Part shown: in pieces, positions 1-10,042 of the stretch
Layout: each line of letters starts with the position of its first letter
Position numbering within the stretch: position 1 is the first letter of the stretch
Assembly (NCBI GenBank): GCA_900239685.1
Contig: OENT01000055.1
Coordinates: forward strand, 186,001 to 250,000
Direction: 5' to 3'
Length of the DNA: 64,000 nucleotides
From: Rotaria macrura
Taxonomy: Eukaryota; Rotifera; Eurotatoria; Philodinida; Philodinidae
Notes under the pieces: model-generated
What the model saw: the letters and a program-made list of their open reading frames with translations, nothing else
Databases searched by the model: none
What the model was told of the DNA's origin: nothing
Position numbers and translations under genes: made by a program

Positions 1-550
1 AAATAGCGTGCTGATTGTCTGATGCCAATACCAATATCCTTAATCTCATCAAATATTGGTTGTTTACTCAAACTATGATAGGTGCGACATAATAACGTAA
101 CTTGATTGTAGTAGACAACTTCAAAGCTTTTCTGAACATTCAAAATGCGTGAGTTAGGGTGAGAATTTTACCGGTTTTGTTTTGAATACGAATTTTAGTC
201 AATTTGTCACTCAAAGGGAGAAACTATACTTCAAGTATTATTCCAGATGAAGAACTTAAATATTTTCACTGTTCTAATGAAGTGATAATATCAATCAATT
301 GAGAGTCTTGTGGCAAGGTAACTTCACTATTTTCTTTTTCTACATAATCATATTTTAAAGCAAACTTTTACTTGATAGAAAGTCTCGAAGACCATACTTC
401 AGAAAAAAAACAAAAAGTAGAAAAGTATTGTTCTTTTCTACAGATTTCAAATTCACACAAGATTAAAGAATACTATTAAGTATCACTGAATACATACAAG
501 ATGAAAAATAACACTTTCATATCGATAGCAAAAAGGTTAAAATTACATAC
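1..550. other. No recognisable feature (left edge)
   Basis: This stretch follows the last exon I can place of the TM9SF gene on the minus strand. The donor at 549-550 is good, so it should be intron. I looked on the minus strand for the expected next exon, which in this family starts with a Trp-Asp-x-Tyr motif and leads into the first membrane segment, and did not find it. Nothing else is recognised. Confidence 0.5.
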
Positions 551-1675
551 CGACTTGCCCAACGTGTTTCACTAGGAGCCCATTCAATTTCATAAGTCGT
601 TGTTACTGTATTTTCATCTGGAAGAAAAGAATCGTTGGATTTTATTCTGAATAGTTTTAGTAGAAAAAAGAACAGTAATCAAACCTTTGGCACTAATTTT
701 TTGCATTTCCTGACCATTACTTATCGTGCATGTTCCATCATCTTTGACTTTTATGCGTTTTGAATCAATACTTTTTGGTTCAACTTCAAAGCCGACCACA
801 CGGTATACATCTCTTCAAGAAGAATCAAAATCATATTTAGCTATGAAAAGTTTTTCGAAGATTTTTCTCACGCAGATTCTTTGTGATAATATAATTTCAT
901 GACTAAGTGGTTATTTAAATAAGCTTCATCTGTTTGTTTCGTGTATAATCCTAAGCGATAACCATGCTCGTAGAGAGTTTCACGAGTGTCAACATTTTGA
1001 AATTTGGTTGCACATGGAAGATTATCAACAAGCCTATGTCGAAGACGAAATAAATATAGAAACAATCAATCCCGTAAAGAATCATCCCTTACAGATGAAC
1101 ATAATAGTTTTTTCGAATACGTTTGCCAAGCGTAGCACTTTGTTGTTTGTTTAAAGTAATATCGGTGCAAAGCGTTCGACATGGAACATTTTCATCCATT
1201 TCAACCTTTCAGATGAACAAGAAATGAATACGTAGGAATTCACCCAAGTTTTTTTTCTTAATCGTATTACTTTGAATTTTGTATTAACAATTCGATCACC
1301 ACGAAGAATTTCTCCTAAAATAGGCAAAACTCTTCTTATTTATAGAGAAAGTCTTGTGTTTTTCTTTTACCAAGGTTTTCCGATTTGTACTTTGTTCCTG
1401 TGTTCGGCTTACAATGAACACCAATATCATAATAATCGTAGGGCAATTGTGTTTTTGTACTTGTCATTTTAACCGCCTTCGAAAATATAAATAAAAACAT
1501 TTAGTTTCATCGACGTTTTATGTTCATTCATAAACGCAGTTTTTACTTTGACTTCAACATTTTCTCCTTTTTTAAAATCCAGTGGTGCTACACCGGGAAT
1601 GTAGAAAGTATTAATTGATGGAATACAACAAGCGATACATATGAAAATAATAAGGATGTGAACTATGTTAGCCAT
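551..1675 (-). CDS. Transmembrane 9 superfamily (nonaspanin) protein, 5' part
   Basis: Partial gene on the minus strand. Seven exons were placed: 1547-1675, 1371-1476, 1271-1314, 1093-1205, 872-1033, 685-812 and 551-617. The phases agree throughout and give about 249 residues. A signal peptide covers residues 1-23 ([17 protein letters not shown]...). It is followed by [71 protein letters not shown] and [15 protein letters not shown]. These blocks come in the same order as the lumenal domain of TM9SF2/TM9SF4 and yeast Emp70. Family members work in the Golgi and endosomes and help sort membrane proteins. The usual protein is about 640 residues, and the nine-helix membrane domain is missing from the window. 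It either continues past the left edge after an intron of more than 550 nt or has been lost. The start is the first ATG before a clear signal peptide. Confidence 0.88.
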
Positions 1676-3671
1676 CTGAAAGAAGAAATGTTTCGGTTGT
1701 GCTTACATATGAAAAACAAGTGAGAAAACTGAAGGCTAAACTATGGGTGCAATCAACCTGAAATAGAAACCATGAACGAAACCAATAGGAAAGAAGCTGT
1801 GTGACTAACCGTCAAAGATAACAAAAAACTAGAAAATAAATAAATCTCTGAATCATCAACGAGTATGTTTCGTTTTCTTTCTTTTTACCATTAGTATATA
1901 TCTGTTTACAAAAGAGCAAAGTATTCTTTTTATTGTCATCTAACAAGTTTCTATAAACATTATTCGGGAGTAATAAAAATTTCTCGAGTTCATATGAATA
2001 AATGAGAGTTAGTATTTATTTTTTTAAATAGTATGATAATTGATTAGTACAGATGTCGTTAGGGAACAACGAATGAAGTCGCGACAAATTTATTCGTATC
2101 CTTATTGAATTTTGTTACGATTTTCACAAAGAATTACAATACAACAAACTTGATAAGCTATGTCACATTACTTTTCATTTTACTAAAAGCAGATTGTCCG
2201 ATATATTGCCATTCATCTTCAACTATCCACTCATAGATCCTAGTAGAATTTCATGTTAAAGTACATTTTAAAGACGAGTTTTTTTCTGTATTTAATAACA
2301 CTTTCAATTGACTTGATGCAACAATCTATGTCAATGCATCATTCAAAATTTTGTCGCTCGATCCGAGAATGAAATAGAGTGTGTTCCAGAGATCCAATCA
2401 GGCTGGTATTTTATAGACCTGGTCTATCTGGCGACGCCTGCCTATTTTTTAAGCCTATATCGTAATAAGAGTAGGATGCTATTTAGTACTGGATTTTATA
2501 GAAATTTCAATCAGTTAATAAGCCAATTTAGATGATAGTAATGGACATTTTATGATGTGAAAATTCAAGAAGATATGTAAAATTGTTTGCTATAGAGTGG
2601 CGTTCCTTTTATAAATATGTGCTACACCTAGTAAGAGTTAGAAGAGAATCAAAACTCTGACCGACAGAGAAACTTCTTTCGTTAGTTAAAGCTAGATTGG
2701 GGAAGCGTAATATTTCACTATAAGGAAAATTCTTATTTGAAGTGATTGCTTTGGAGTAAAAATCGATCAACATGAAAATAGATTGCTGAATATAACGAGG
2801 TAATTATATAATGAGGGCGTAGACGGTGTGCGCTTTTATTCTGCATGTAATATGAATTGAAAAACATGGATACTTAGAAAAATAAACCAATCGCCACATA
2901 AAAATTCAGAAAGTTTTAACATCTCCATAGGGCTGTATGACAATTCAGATGATCGCTAAAATGTCAACAGCTATGTGGAACTGATTACCCCCAACCATTG
3001 TATTTTAAATATTCATGGACTAAATCAAATGATCCGAGCCTACTGCGAGAAGATATAATAGAGTCAAATTCTTTCAATAATCACTTTCGAAACACGTGAA
3101 TTAATTTTTGGTACAAAAATATCGTTCATGAGGGTCGGTTTCATAGAGCATCGATTCCCGCTTTTATGTTAATAAACTCGAATATTCATAGTAGATTGGG
3201 TTGTTAGAGTCACTAGAAAATATTTTTTCTCAATTAGTTTTTGTAATTATTCCTATTCAAATGCCATCCTTGAAATCTAACTCATTTGAATCAGCTCTTT
3301 AAACATTAAATTAATGTATATGATAAAACATTCCTCTCACAGAATAAAACTAGACAAGCCAGACCGCCTGGCATTTTTAAGTGGCTGGTCTGGCCTAGTG
3401 AATGGGTCCGTCTGGTTTGTGTGCGATAGGCGAGGCCTAAAAATCGTGGCCTGTGCGGGTGACAGGCAGGCAAACAGGACTAAAGGCTTGTTTGGCCATC
3501 TGGTGTGTTCTTTTAACTATTTCTACTGTGTAATAATTAATCTCCTAGTGACTTCTTCCGATAAGCAAAACCTTAAAAACTCTCAATAATATTCACTTTT
3601 CTGTTAGTAGTTGTTTGAAATTTTAATCGAATGTCAAAATAGAACTTGCTTCCTTCATAATTTTTATTCTA
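1676..3671. other. Intergenic, no gene recognised; one GC-rich patch
   Basis: About 2 kb between the TM9SF start and the mariner element. No exon with conserved sequence was seen on either strand. Around 3350-3510 the base composition jumps to GC-rich, with repeated CTGG and GGCCTG words and a small inverted repeat (GCCAGACC ... GGTCTGGC). A 91-codon ORF across it (3314-3589) looks like a by-product of composition. A shorter stretch near 2400-2455 shares the GCCTG...TTTTTAAG wording. Confidence 0.5.
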
Positions 3672-4967
3672 CAGGGTGATCCAAAAGTTCCCGGAACAGT
3701 TGATTTTTTTTTGAGAAAATGATCTTTATAAAAATCTTATTTCATTAAATGTTGGAAGTAGTCCCCCTTGTTTTCTATGCAAAGTTTCATTCGTTCAATC
3801 CAATGGTTAAATACCTTTCGAAATTCATCTTGTGATATAGCACGCATCGTCTTGGTTACAGCTTGTTGTAAACTTTTGGAATCAGAATAACTGATTAATT
3901 GCTGTTTTAAATAACCAAACAACCAAAATTCTGATGGTGCTAAGTCAGATGAATAAGGGAGATGAGGCATTACGATCACTCCTACTTCTTGAAGAAATGT
4001 TTTAATATCTTTTGTACGATGTGGTCTTGCATTGTCATGATGCAGTTTGATGGCATGCAAACCAGATTTCGGTCTTTGCCGTCGGATATTTTTAAATAAA
4101 GGTTCAAGGCGATTTTCTATGTGGTACGTACCAGATATTGAGTTGCTGGATTCAACCATGTGAATTAACTCCGGCTCCGTTGTTCTAAAGACAATCACGA
4201 ACATTTTTTTCTGATCCAACTGGTTTTGTTTGACCACTGTTGGTGGACTTGCACCTTCAGAACACCTTGCCGTATTAGATTTTTTTGTTCCAATACTACG
4301 GTGATATATCCAGGTTTCATCGCCAGTGACAATGTTGCATAAATGCCATTGTCCGGACTCTAATTTTGCAACATTTTCCTGACAGATTTTCATTCTCTGT
4401 CGCTTGTATTTTTCCGTTGATTCATGTGGTACCCATATTAAACATAACTTTTTCAACTTCAATTCATCATGAATAATTCTGTTAATATTACGATATGAAA
4501 ATCCAGTCTCAATAACCATATATCGAATGCTAATACGTGGATTTTCATCAATTAATGCACGAATAACTTCAATATTTTTATCAGTTGCTTCGGTTACGGG
4601 TGGAGCGATTCTTGGATCATCGTCTTAAGAAGTTTTACCATGTTTAAAGGGATGAATCCATTCGGCTACTGCGGTATAAGATACACAACTATCATCCCCA
4701 GCATCACACAAATCTTCATGAATTTGTGTTGCGTTAAAGCCAAGTTTGAACCGTGTAAAAATATAGAACCGAATATTTGTTTTCTCCATCTAAAAATGCA
4801 GTATTCAGAAAAAATAAGCCTCTAATTCAGCAAAGGCAAATGAAAAGTGTTTAATCTTCTTGGTCAATAGACCGATCATAGTGCTATTCAAATATTAAAA
4901 GAAGATCCCTCCGTCAAGTCTAACAGAGAGAATAGATGGTAGTTCCGGGAACTTTTGGATCACCCTG
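3672..4967 (-). mobile_element. mariner-family DNA transposon, 1,296 bp
   Basis: Complete element with perfect 26-bp terminal inverted repeats at 3672-3697 and 4942-4967 (outer bases CAGGGTGATCCAAAAGTT). It is flanked by TA at 3670-3671 and 4968-4969, the target duplication expected for Tc1/mariner transposons. It holds one transposase reading frame on the minus strand, broken by one stop codon. The length is typical of mariner. Identical TIRs suggest fairly recent insertion, while the stop and the unusual third catalytic residue argue that this copy does not move on its own. Confidence 0.95.
3737..4789 (-). pseudogene. mariner transposase, interrupted by one stop codon
   Basis: The frame starts at the ATG at 4787-4789 (MEKTNIRFYIFTRF) and runs 351 codons to a stop at 3737-3739, the normal mariner length. 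Codons 1-54 carry the N-terminal helix-turn-helix region (WIHPFKHGKTS). Codon 55 is TAA (4625-4627), in the linker just before DDPR. The rest is open: WVPHESTEKYKRQR linker motif, first catalytic Asp in VTGDETWIYH, second in HHDNARPH, then PYSSDLAPSEFWLF. The third catalytic position, 34 residues after the second, is Glu (codon GAA). Mariner proper has Asp (DD34D); Tc1 has Glu (DD34E). The FWDS-like block after the first Asp is also changed to FRTT. The protein would cut and paste the surrounding element. With an in-frame stop it is called a pseudogene, although readthrough or a downstream start (ATG at codon 91) cannot be excluded. Confidence 0.9.
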
Positions 4968-6900
4968 TACATAAAAAAATGAACATTTACTGTCATTGGA
5001 AATATTTAAAGAGAGAAAATATATCAACGGCATGCTACATTAAAACACATTAGAATTTAATATTCATTCCTAATGTACTGTTAATCATGGAGCTGATTTT
5101 CACATCAAATGAACAATATCGGTTAGTGGTAGTAGAACACCTAACGTTAGTTCATGATCAATAATGAGCGCTTTTATTTCTTATGCATATTATTCATTGA
5201 TTTACTTCTGTTTGTTGCTATCTAGTTTTAAAGTGGCACATATTATATCATTGTTCTCATATTACTGCTTCTATACGCCATCCACCACATCACCGTCTCG
5301 TATAGTCAATTATCTAATTCATATTCTAGATCCAACTATGGCATAACTCTCTTTAATAATCGATGATTCATCTGCGAAAGCTCACATCAGAGCTCCGCCG
5401 AACTTCGATAGTACAAAACTATCAAACATATCATCTCGCTTATGCGAACACAAAGCTCATTTCTAAATCAACGGATGCCCTTGTCAGCTCCGCTAGTGCT
5501 CCGTTTTCTTTCTGCATGGGGCTTTTCTACCCCTATTTATCATATATAATTCACAATGTATTGTTGCCTTTCACTATGGTTTGTTGCCAAATATATATTT
5601 AAGCCCGATTTGAGAATTAATACTCGAAAAAGCATTCATACCATTTCAATTCAGTAGACATATTTCTTCGGTTGATTATTTTAATTCATTTTATCATATT
5701 ACGAACATATGGCGTGAATTCTTAGATGGAAATTTTCTTTGCCTTGTCAAATCGGTTTCGTTGTTCGAAACATTAACATCAGTTGATCAGAAACTATTAA
5801 ATGATAAAGAGTCCAGCGAATTAAACCATGAAAATAAAAATAAGTTCATTGCTTAATATTTTCATTTTACCGAAGTCGATAATGATTCTATCAAACAAAA
5901 GTTTTATTGCGTCAATCAATTATCAAGCTTGTATAAGAATGTGCGGTACAATTTACACAAGTGTGGTAGCAAGCCCTTATTCTTCGAAAATTTATTAAAC
6001 ATGTAGCGAAAAAGAATATCTCTATTCTCAAAACATGCGAAAGATCTGTTTTCTTAACATTTTCTAATTAATACTGTGGAAATGAATATGAATCAATTCA
6101 ACATCGAATCCAATGGAATATCTTTTCGTGGAACCACTCTCGCAACCAATGGATGAATCCTTTTCAAATAGTTGAGTACTAATTAGTACTTGATTTCAAC
6201 ATCTGACATTAATCAGAGTCCTGTTTTGGATTGAGTCACACTTCGACAGTGTGATCTAAATGTTATCGCGTGAGTCAGTTTCCGACAGAATTTCTCTCTC
6301 ATTTGAAAACAGCAGATATTAAATCTTGAGCAATTAAGTTAAATCGAACAAAAAACTATAATCTCAGATATCTTATATCTATTTGATCTGAAAGATTCTT
6401 GTAAGATCTTCTCACAAAAAATAAGGTTTTCTATACGTTTATCGTCCGATCTTACAACGCAGCAAGTTCTTACAAGAATTTTATCATGTGTATTATCACA
6501 AGATCTTCGTCTGATCTTAAAAAAGCAGAGATAGTATCCTGCCAAATTTTAGTATCTAGTTGTTTACGCTGAGTGACTAGAACCCGTTGAATCCGACTTG
6601 ACCGTTTTTTGGCATGGAGATTCTTGAACTTCATACTGTCTGTAATTAACTTTTACTGGGCCAGTGGTATCAACTAAATAGACGGTATACAATCAACTTT
6701 TATGATGATTTTTCCAGGAAAAATACTTTCTGTCCTTTGAAAGTACATTCGTCGGTGTTTCAACTTTCTTCGTCTAAACGACGTCCCTTAGAAATTGAAT
6801 TCGAATTCAATATTCATCGATGATCCTACGATAACGTGCAACTCAATAGCTCTTATCCAAGCATTATTCTCAATTTGATTCACCATCTATTTGGTATGAT
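4968..6900. other. Intergenic, nothing recognised
   Basis: About 1.9 kb without a recognisable gene. Two adjacent plus-strand ORFs of 60 and 79 codons at 5164-5602 lie in a more C-rich tract with low-complexity hydrophobic translation and no family resemblance. Around 6340-6540 the words AGATCTT and TTCTTACAAGAA recur several times, without a clear repeat unit. Confidence 0.4.
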
Positions 6901-7105
6901 GGAAAAAGGAAGCAAGGAAAAATATCGAAAGGGAAAAGTGTCGAAAATAACAATAATACAAATGTAGATGGATAGAAATGTCGAAAACGAGAGTATATTG
7001 AAGTACAAGTCTCTCACCCGCAATTCAATCTTACGTATTCATTTTCATCTCATATTCTTGTTTTCGACTTTTTCCTTTCGGCACTTTTCCTTTCGACATT
7101 TTTCC
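6901..7105. repeat. Short fold-back element with CGAAAGGAAAAGTG arms
   Basis: The left arm, about 6901-6950, and right arm, about 7059-7105, are imperfect inverted repeats. Both contain two or three degenerate copies of a unit like TCGAAAGGGAAAAGTG: TATCGAAAGGGAAAAGTGTC on the left, and on the right its complement CACTTTTCCTTTCGACATTT. A further unit, GAAATGTCGAAAAC, lies inward at about 6975. The total is about 205 bp, like a small non-autonomous DNA element. No clear target-site duplication was found, so the outer limits are uncertain. Confidence 0.6.
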
Positions 7106-7402
7106 AGCACAACTTATAATCTAGACCAACTGTAAAGTCCAAATCAGATGCTCTTTGAAATAAATTGATCATGGCGTAGTTTAGATGAATCTTATATTGT
7201 ACTAAGCGCTTGAAATCATTTTCAAGCTTGAACTAGACTTTTCTAGAGTTCAACAGTCCCTTAAAAACATTCAGGTCACATTCTCATACTAGAATGGCCA
7301 AATACAAATAAATATAAATTCTACTGCACATCATTTTAATTTCGAAAAAGAATATGAAACGTGAAATTAACACTGAGAAATTTCTCACCAGTTCGTTTAA
7401 GC

Positions 7403-8090
7403 TAGGGAACTGAGGGACCACTAATTTTTAGCCCGGTCCCGTTAAAATTATTTTTTGGGTCCCGATCACGCTCCCTGTCCTGATCCTTGTTCTGGTTAAA
7501 ACTTTCTATAGCTTCTGATTCAAATTTTATGAAACATAATGTGAAAGAAGAGTTGAAGTGTTTAGGGTAGAAATTTCTGACCCACCCCTGTTCTCCCACA
7601 AATCGTTACCGAGGAGGTCTCCCCCCCCCCCCCTTATCATAGATCATGAAGAACGGGGTCCAGAGACATCACAGATCCTAACAGACGTGACCTCCCCACT
7701 CAAATAGAGATCGAGATTTGCGTTATCGATATACGATCAATGTACACGAACTTCTTCTTTATTGTAGTTCTAGAGCGATACTGAAATAAAATGCTTGTGA
7801 GCTCTTGTTTCGCAAGATAAATCAAAGGAAACAACTTTCAAGGAATTAGCAACAGTAGTTACATTGGGTTTCACATTTTAACCCAATAGAGATTGCTTTA
7901 ACAGTTTTCTTAAACGCAAGCAATTTTTCGCTAGATTAAGCCTACATTTTCAAATTTTTCTCATAAAAGGAGACAATGGGTCTATCTTGCTAAGTTATTG
8001 GTCCCGGTCCCGTAAAAATCCAAATATTTGGTCACGATTCGGGTTCCGCGGGACCTGGATCGTGGACCGAGATCACGTTGCAGCTCCCTA
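7403..8090. mobile_element. hAT-like non-autonomous element, 688 bp, TSD GTTTAAGC
   Basis: The ends are TAGGGAACTGA (left) and, read inward from the right end, TAGGGAGCTGC. It is flanked by a perfect 8-bp duplication GTTTAAGC at 7395-7402 and 8091-8098. An 8-bp duplication with short TIRs beginning TAGGG or CAGTG is the hAT signature. Inside each end lie many GGTCCCG/GGGACC words (for example 7418-7470 and 8003-8070), partly in inverted order. The middle has a run of 13 C at 7621-7633. No transposase was seen; the 65-codon ORF at 7402-7599 is not hAT-like. A segment at about 7556-7775 resembles one at about 24350-24550. Confidence 0.8.
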
Positions 8091-8122
8091 GTTTAAGCGC
8101 ATCTCCTAATCTAGCTCAATGA

Positions 8123-10042
8123 CAGTGGTTCGGTAAAGCCCCCGACACGTTAGAAGACCCCCATAATAGAAGATTCCCCTTGGATAAATGAAGCAAAGGA
8201 CATATTAGAAGATCCCCTGATAAAATCGATTTTTTTAAAAATAATTTCTGGAGTTTATTAACTTTTTAGTGTTTAAGTCCATAATTGTATCTAGGCATGC
8301 AACGAACCCGAACCCGAGTTCGCAGTTCGGACCGAACAGTTCGGGATTCGGGTTCGGGTTTCAGTTCGGTCTTAGAGTTCGTATTCGGGTTCGGGTATCA
8401 GGGTTCGGGTTCGGGCTCAGGTTCGGGTTCGGGTTCGATCCATTTCTAGTGTGGGTTTGGTTTAAGCTACTCAAATTGAAAGATGGGGTAATGAGCAAAA
8501 TACTTGCAGTAGTAAGCTCTCGTATCTGAATTTTTCAAAATTCGAAGCAAACAGATGTAAACAAGACCTTTGCTTAGTTCATGTTAATTGGGGCGGAATC
8601 GTTTTGCTATCGGGTTGCTTTTGATTCTTATCGAATCTTCCACAATAGTTTTAATCGAGATCAAACCCGAACCCTACATACGAACCCGAACCCGAACCCT
8701 ACGACCGAACTCGAATACGAACCCGAACTCGAACCTTATAACCGATCCCGAACCTAACACCGAACCCGAACTCAACGAACCCGAACGTTCGGGTTCGTTG
8801 CATGCCTAATTGTATCGCAGATAAGTACGCACAATATTTTGCTTCCTTTATGAAAATTATGCTTCAGTTCGAAGTGAAAAAAGTCTTGCGAAACAATCAA
8901 TTGGAAACAACTGTGTAGTAAAGAATGCATTTCTTTCGAGGACACATATTATGGAACCATTTTAGTGCTCTTTTGCAGCATATAATGAAATAATTAGTAT
9001 GGTTCTCTATAAAAAAAACATTTCTCATGATCTTGAGTTATAATGAAGTCAGTGCAGAACTTTTGGGTGTAACGTATGAAGAAATATTTGTAAAATAGTA
9101 GCATAATAGGTGAAAATTCGTTGTGTAATAACTAAAAAGGCGAATTATCTGTGATTTCTAGAAATTCTGATACATTCTTCACAAACCATTCTTTCATAAT
9201 TGAAAAAAACGTGAGTTCATGTATATACGCTGGAGGCAAAAACGAATAAGACAATATTGATTCGGCAATATCTTCGTTCGGATACTGTTCCCATCAAATT
9301 AATTTAATCGAATTAGATTATTTGAAAATTCGATTTGGTTTTCATCTTTGATACACATCGGTGTTTTGTAATTACTTTTGATGAGACTCAGAAAGCATTT
9401 CTATTCTCAATAAAACCTAAAGCCATTTTTAAAAAAGACCAAGAAGACAATATAAAATGTGTATCCAACTTCTCTCTTCTTATTAATTGCTTATTCTTAG
9501 TACAAGCGTATGCATTGAAGTTAACTTGGGACTAATAAATATGCTATTAGTATATAGATTTTCATGTGAACAGATTCTATCAACACTCGTCACAAATCAA
9601 CAAAAAAAATTAATTTAATTGAGTTTGACAAAACAAGTTAATTCTTTTTCTGAGTTATGCAATTATTGAGAAGCTAAAATTTGGTCAATGACCGATCTAA
9701 TTTTTTAGAAAAAACAAAGCTAGTGGACATTTTTATCAAGGTGTTCGGATACGCTGCTTTTAATATTCTAAAATTATTTATTATCAGTGTTATACTCTGT
9801 TTTTTCACAAGATAGCATTTGTTGCTTTCTCATTATACACATGTCAAATAAGTAAAACAACCTTCTCGAACGATTGTATTGAAGAAAAATGAATTGAAAC
9901 AAGTCTTTCTTGGAAAGACTGCTGAAAAATATAACTTTTCTAGGGGAAATAATAGAAGATCCCCTTGTAGCTTATGAGCAACAAGACAAAATAGAAGATC
10001 CTGGGTCTTCTAATGTGTCGGGGGCTTTATCATATGCCACTG
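8123..10042. mobile_element. hAT-like element with CAGTGG ends, host of a nested insertion
   Basis: The left end (CAGTGG from 8123) and right end (CCACTG ending 10042) share an inverted repeat. After a short variable spacer both read TAAAGCCCCCGACAC, then G or A, then TTAGAAGACCC (left 8134-8160, right about 10002-10031). Just inside, the word TAGAAGATCCCC and close variants recur at both ends (about 8166, 8198, 9954 and 9991), like subterminal transposase-binding repeats. The element is about 1.92 kb including a 517-bp nested insertion. I found no transposase and no convincing 8-bp duplication (flanks CTCAATGA and AAAAGTGA), so the flanks may have decayed or the ends be slightly misplaced. 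Confidence 0.6.
8292..8808. mobile_element. hAT-like element with CGGGTT arrays, 517 bp, TSD ATTGTATC, nested
   Basis: Perfect 22-bp terminal inverted repeats at 8292-8313 and 8787-8808, outer bases TAGGCATGCAACGAACCC. A perfect 8-bp target duplication ATTGTATC lies at 8284-8291 and 8809-8816. Inward from both ends are arrays of the 6-base word CGGGTT/AACCCG with variants. They read TTCGGG on the plus strand in the left half (8333-8440) and CCCGAA in the right half (8670-8795), so the two halves can fold on each other. The element sits inside the CAGTGG element at 8123-10042. Two ORFs here are only translations of the arrays. Confidence 0.9.

Noticed and set aside
8333-8800. Telomere-like or CRISPR-like repeat array
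   Set aside because: The 6-base words are degenerate, inverted about the centre, without unique spacers, and bounded by TIRs and a TSD. A transposon explains everything.
8269-8809. Two ORFs (86 and 73 codons) rich in GFGFG/RVRV and TRTRT/NPNSN repeats
   Set aside because: They are frame translations of the CGGGTT/AACCCG arrays of the nested transposon, not genes.
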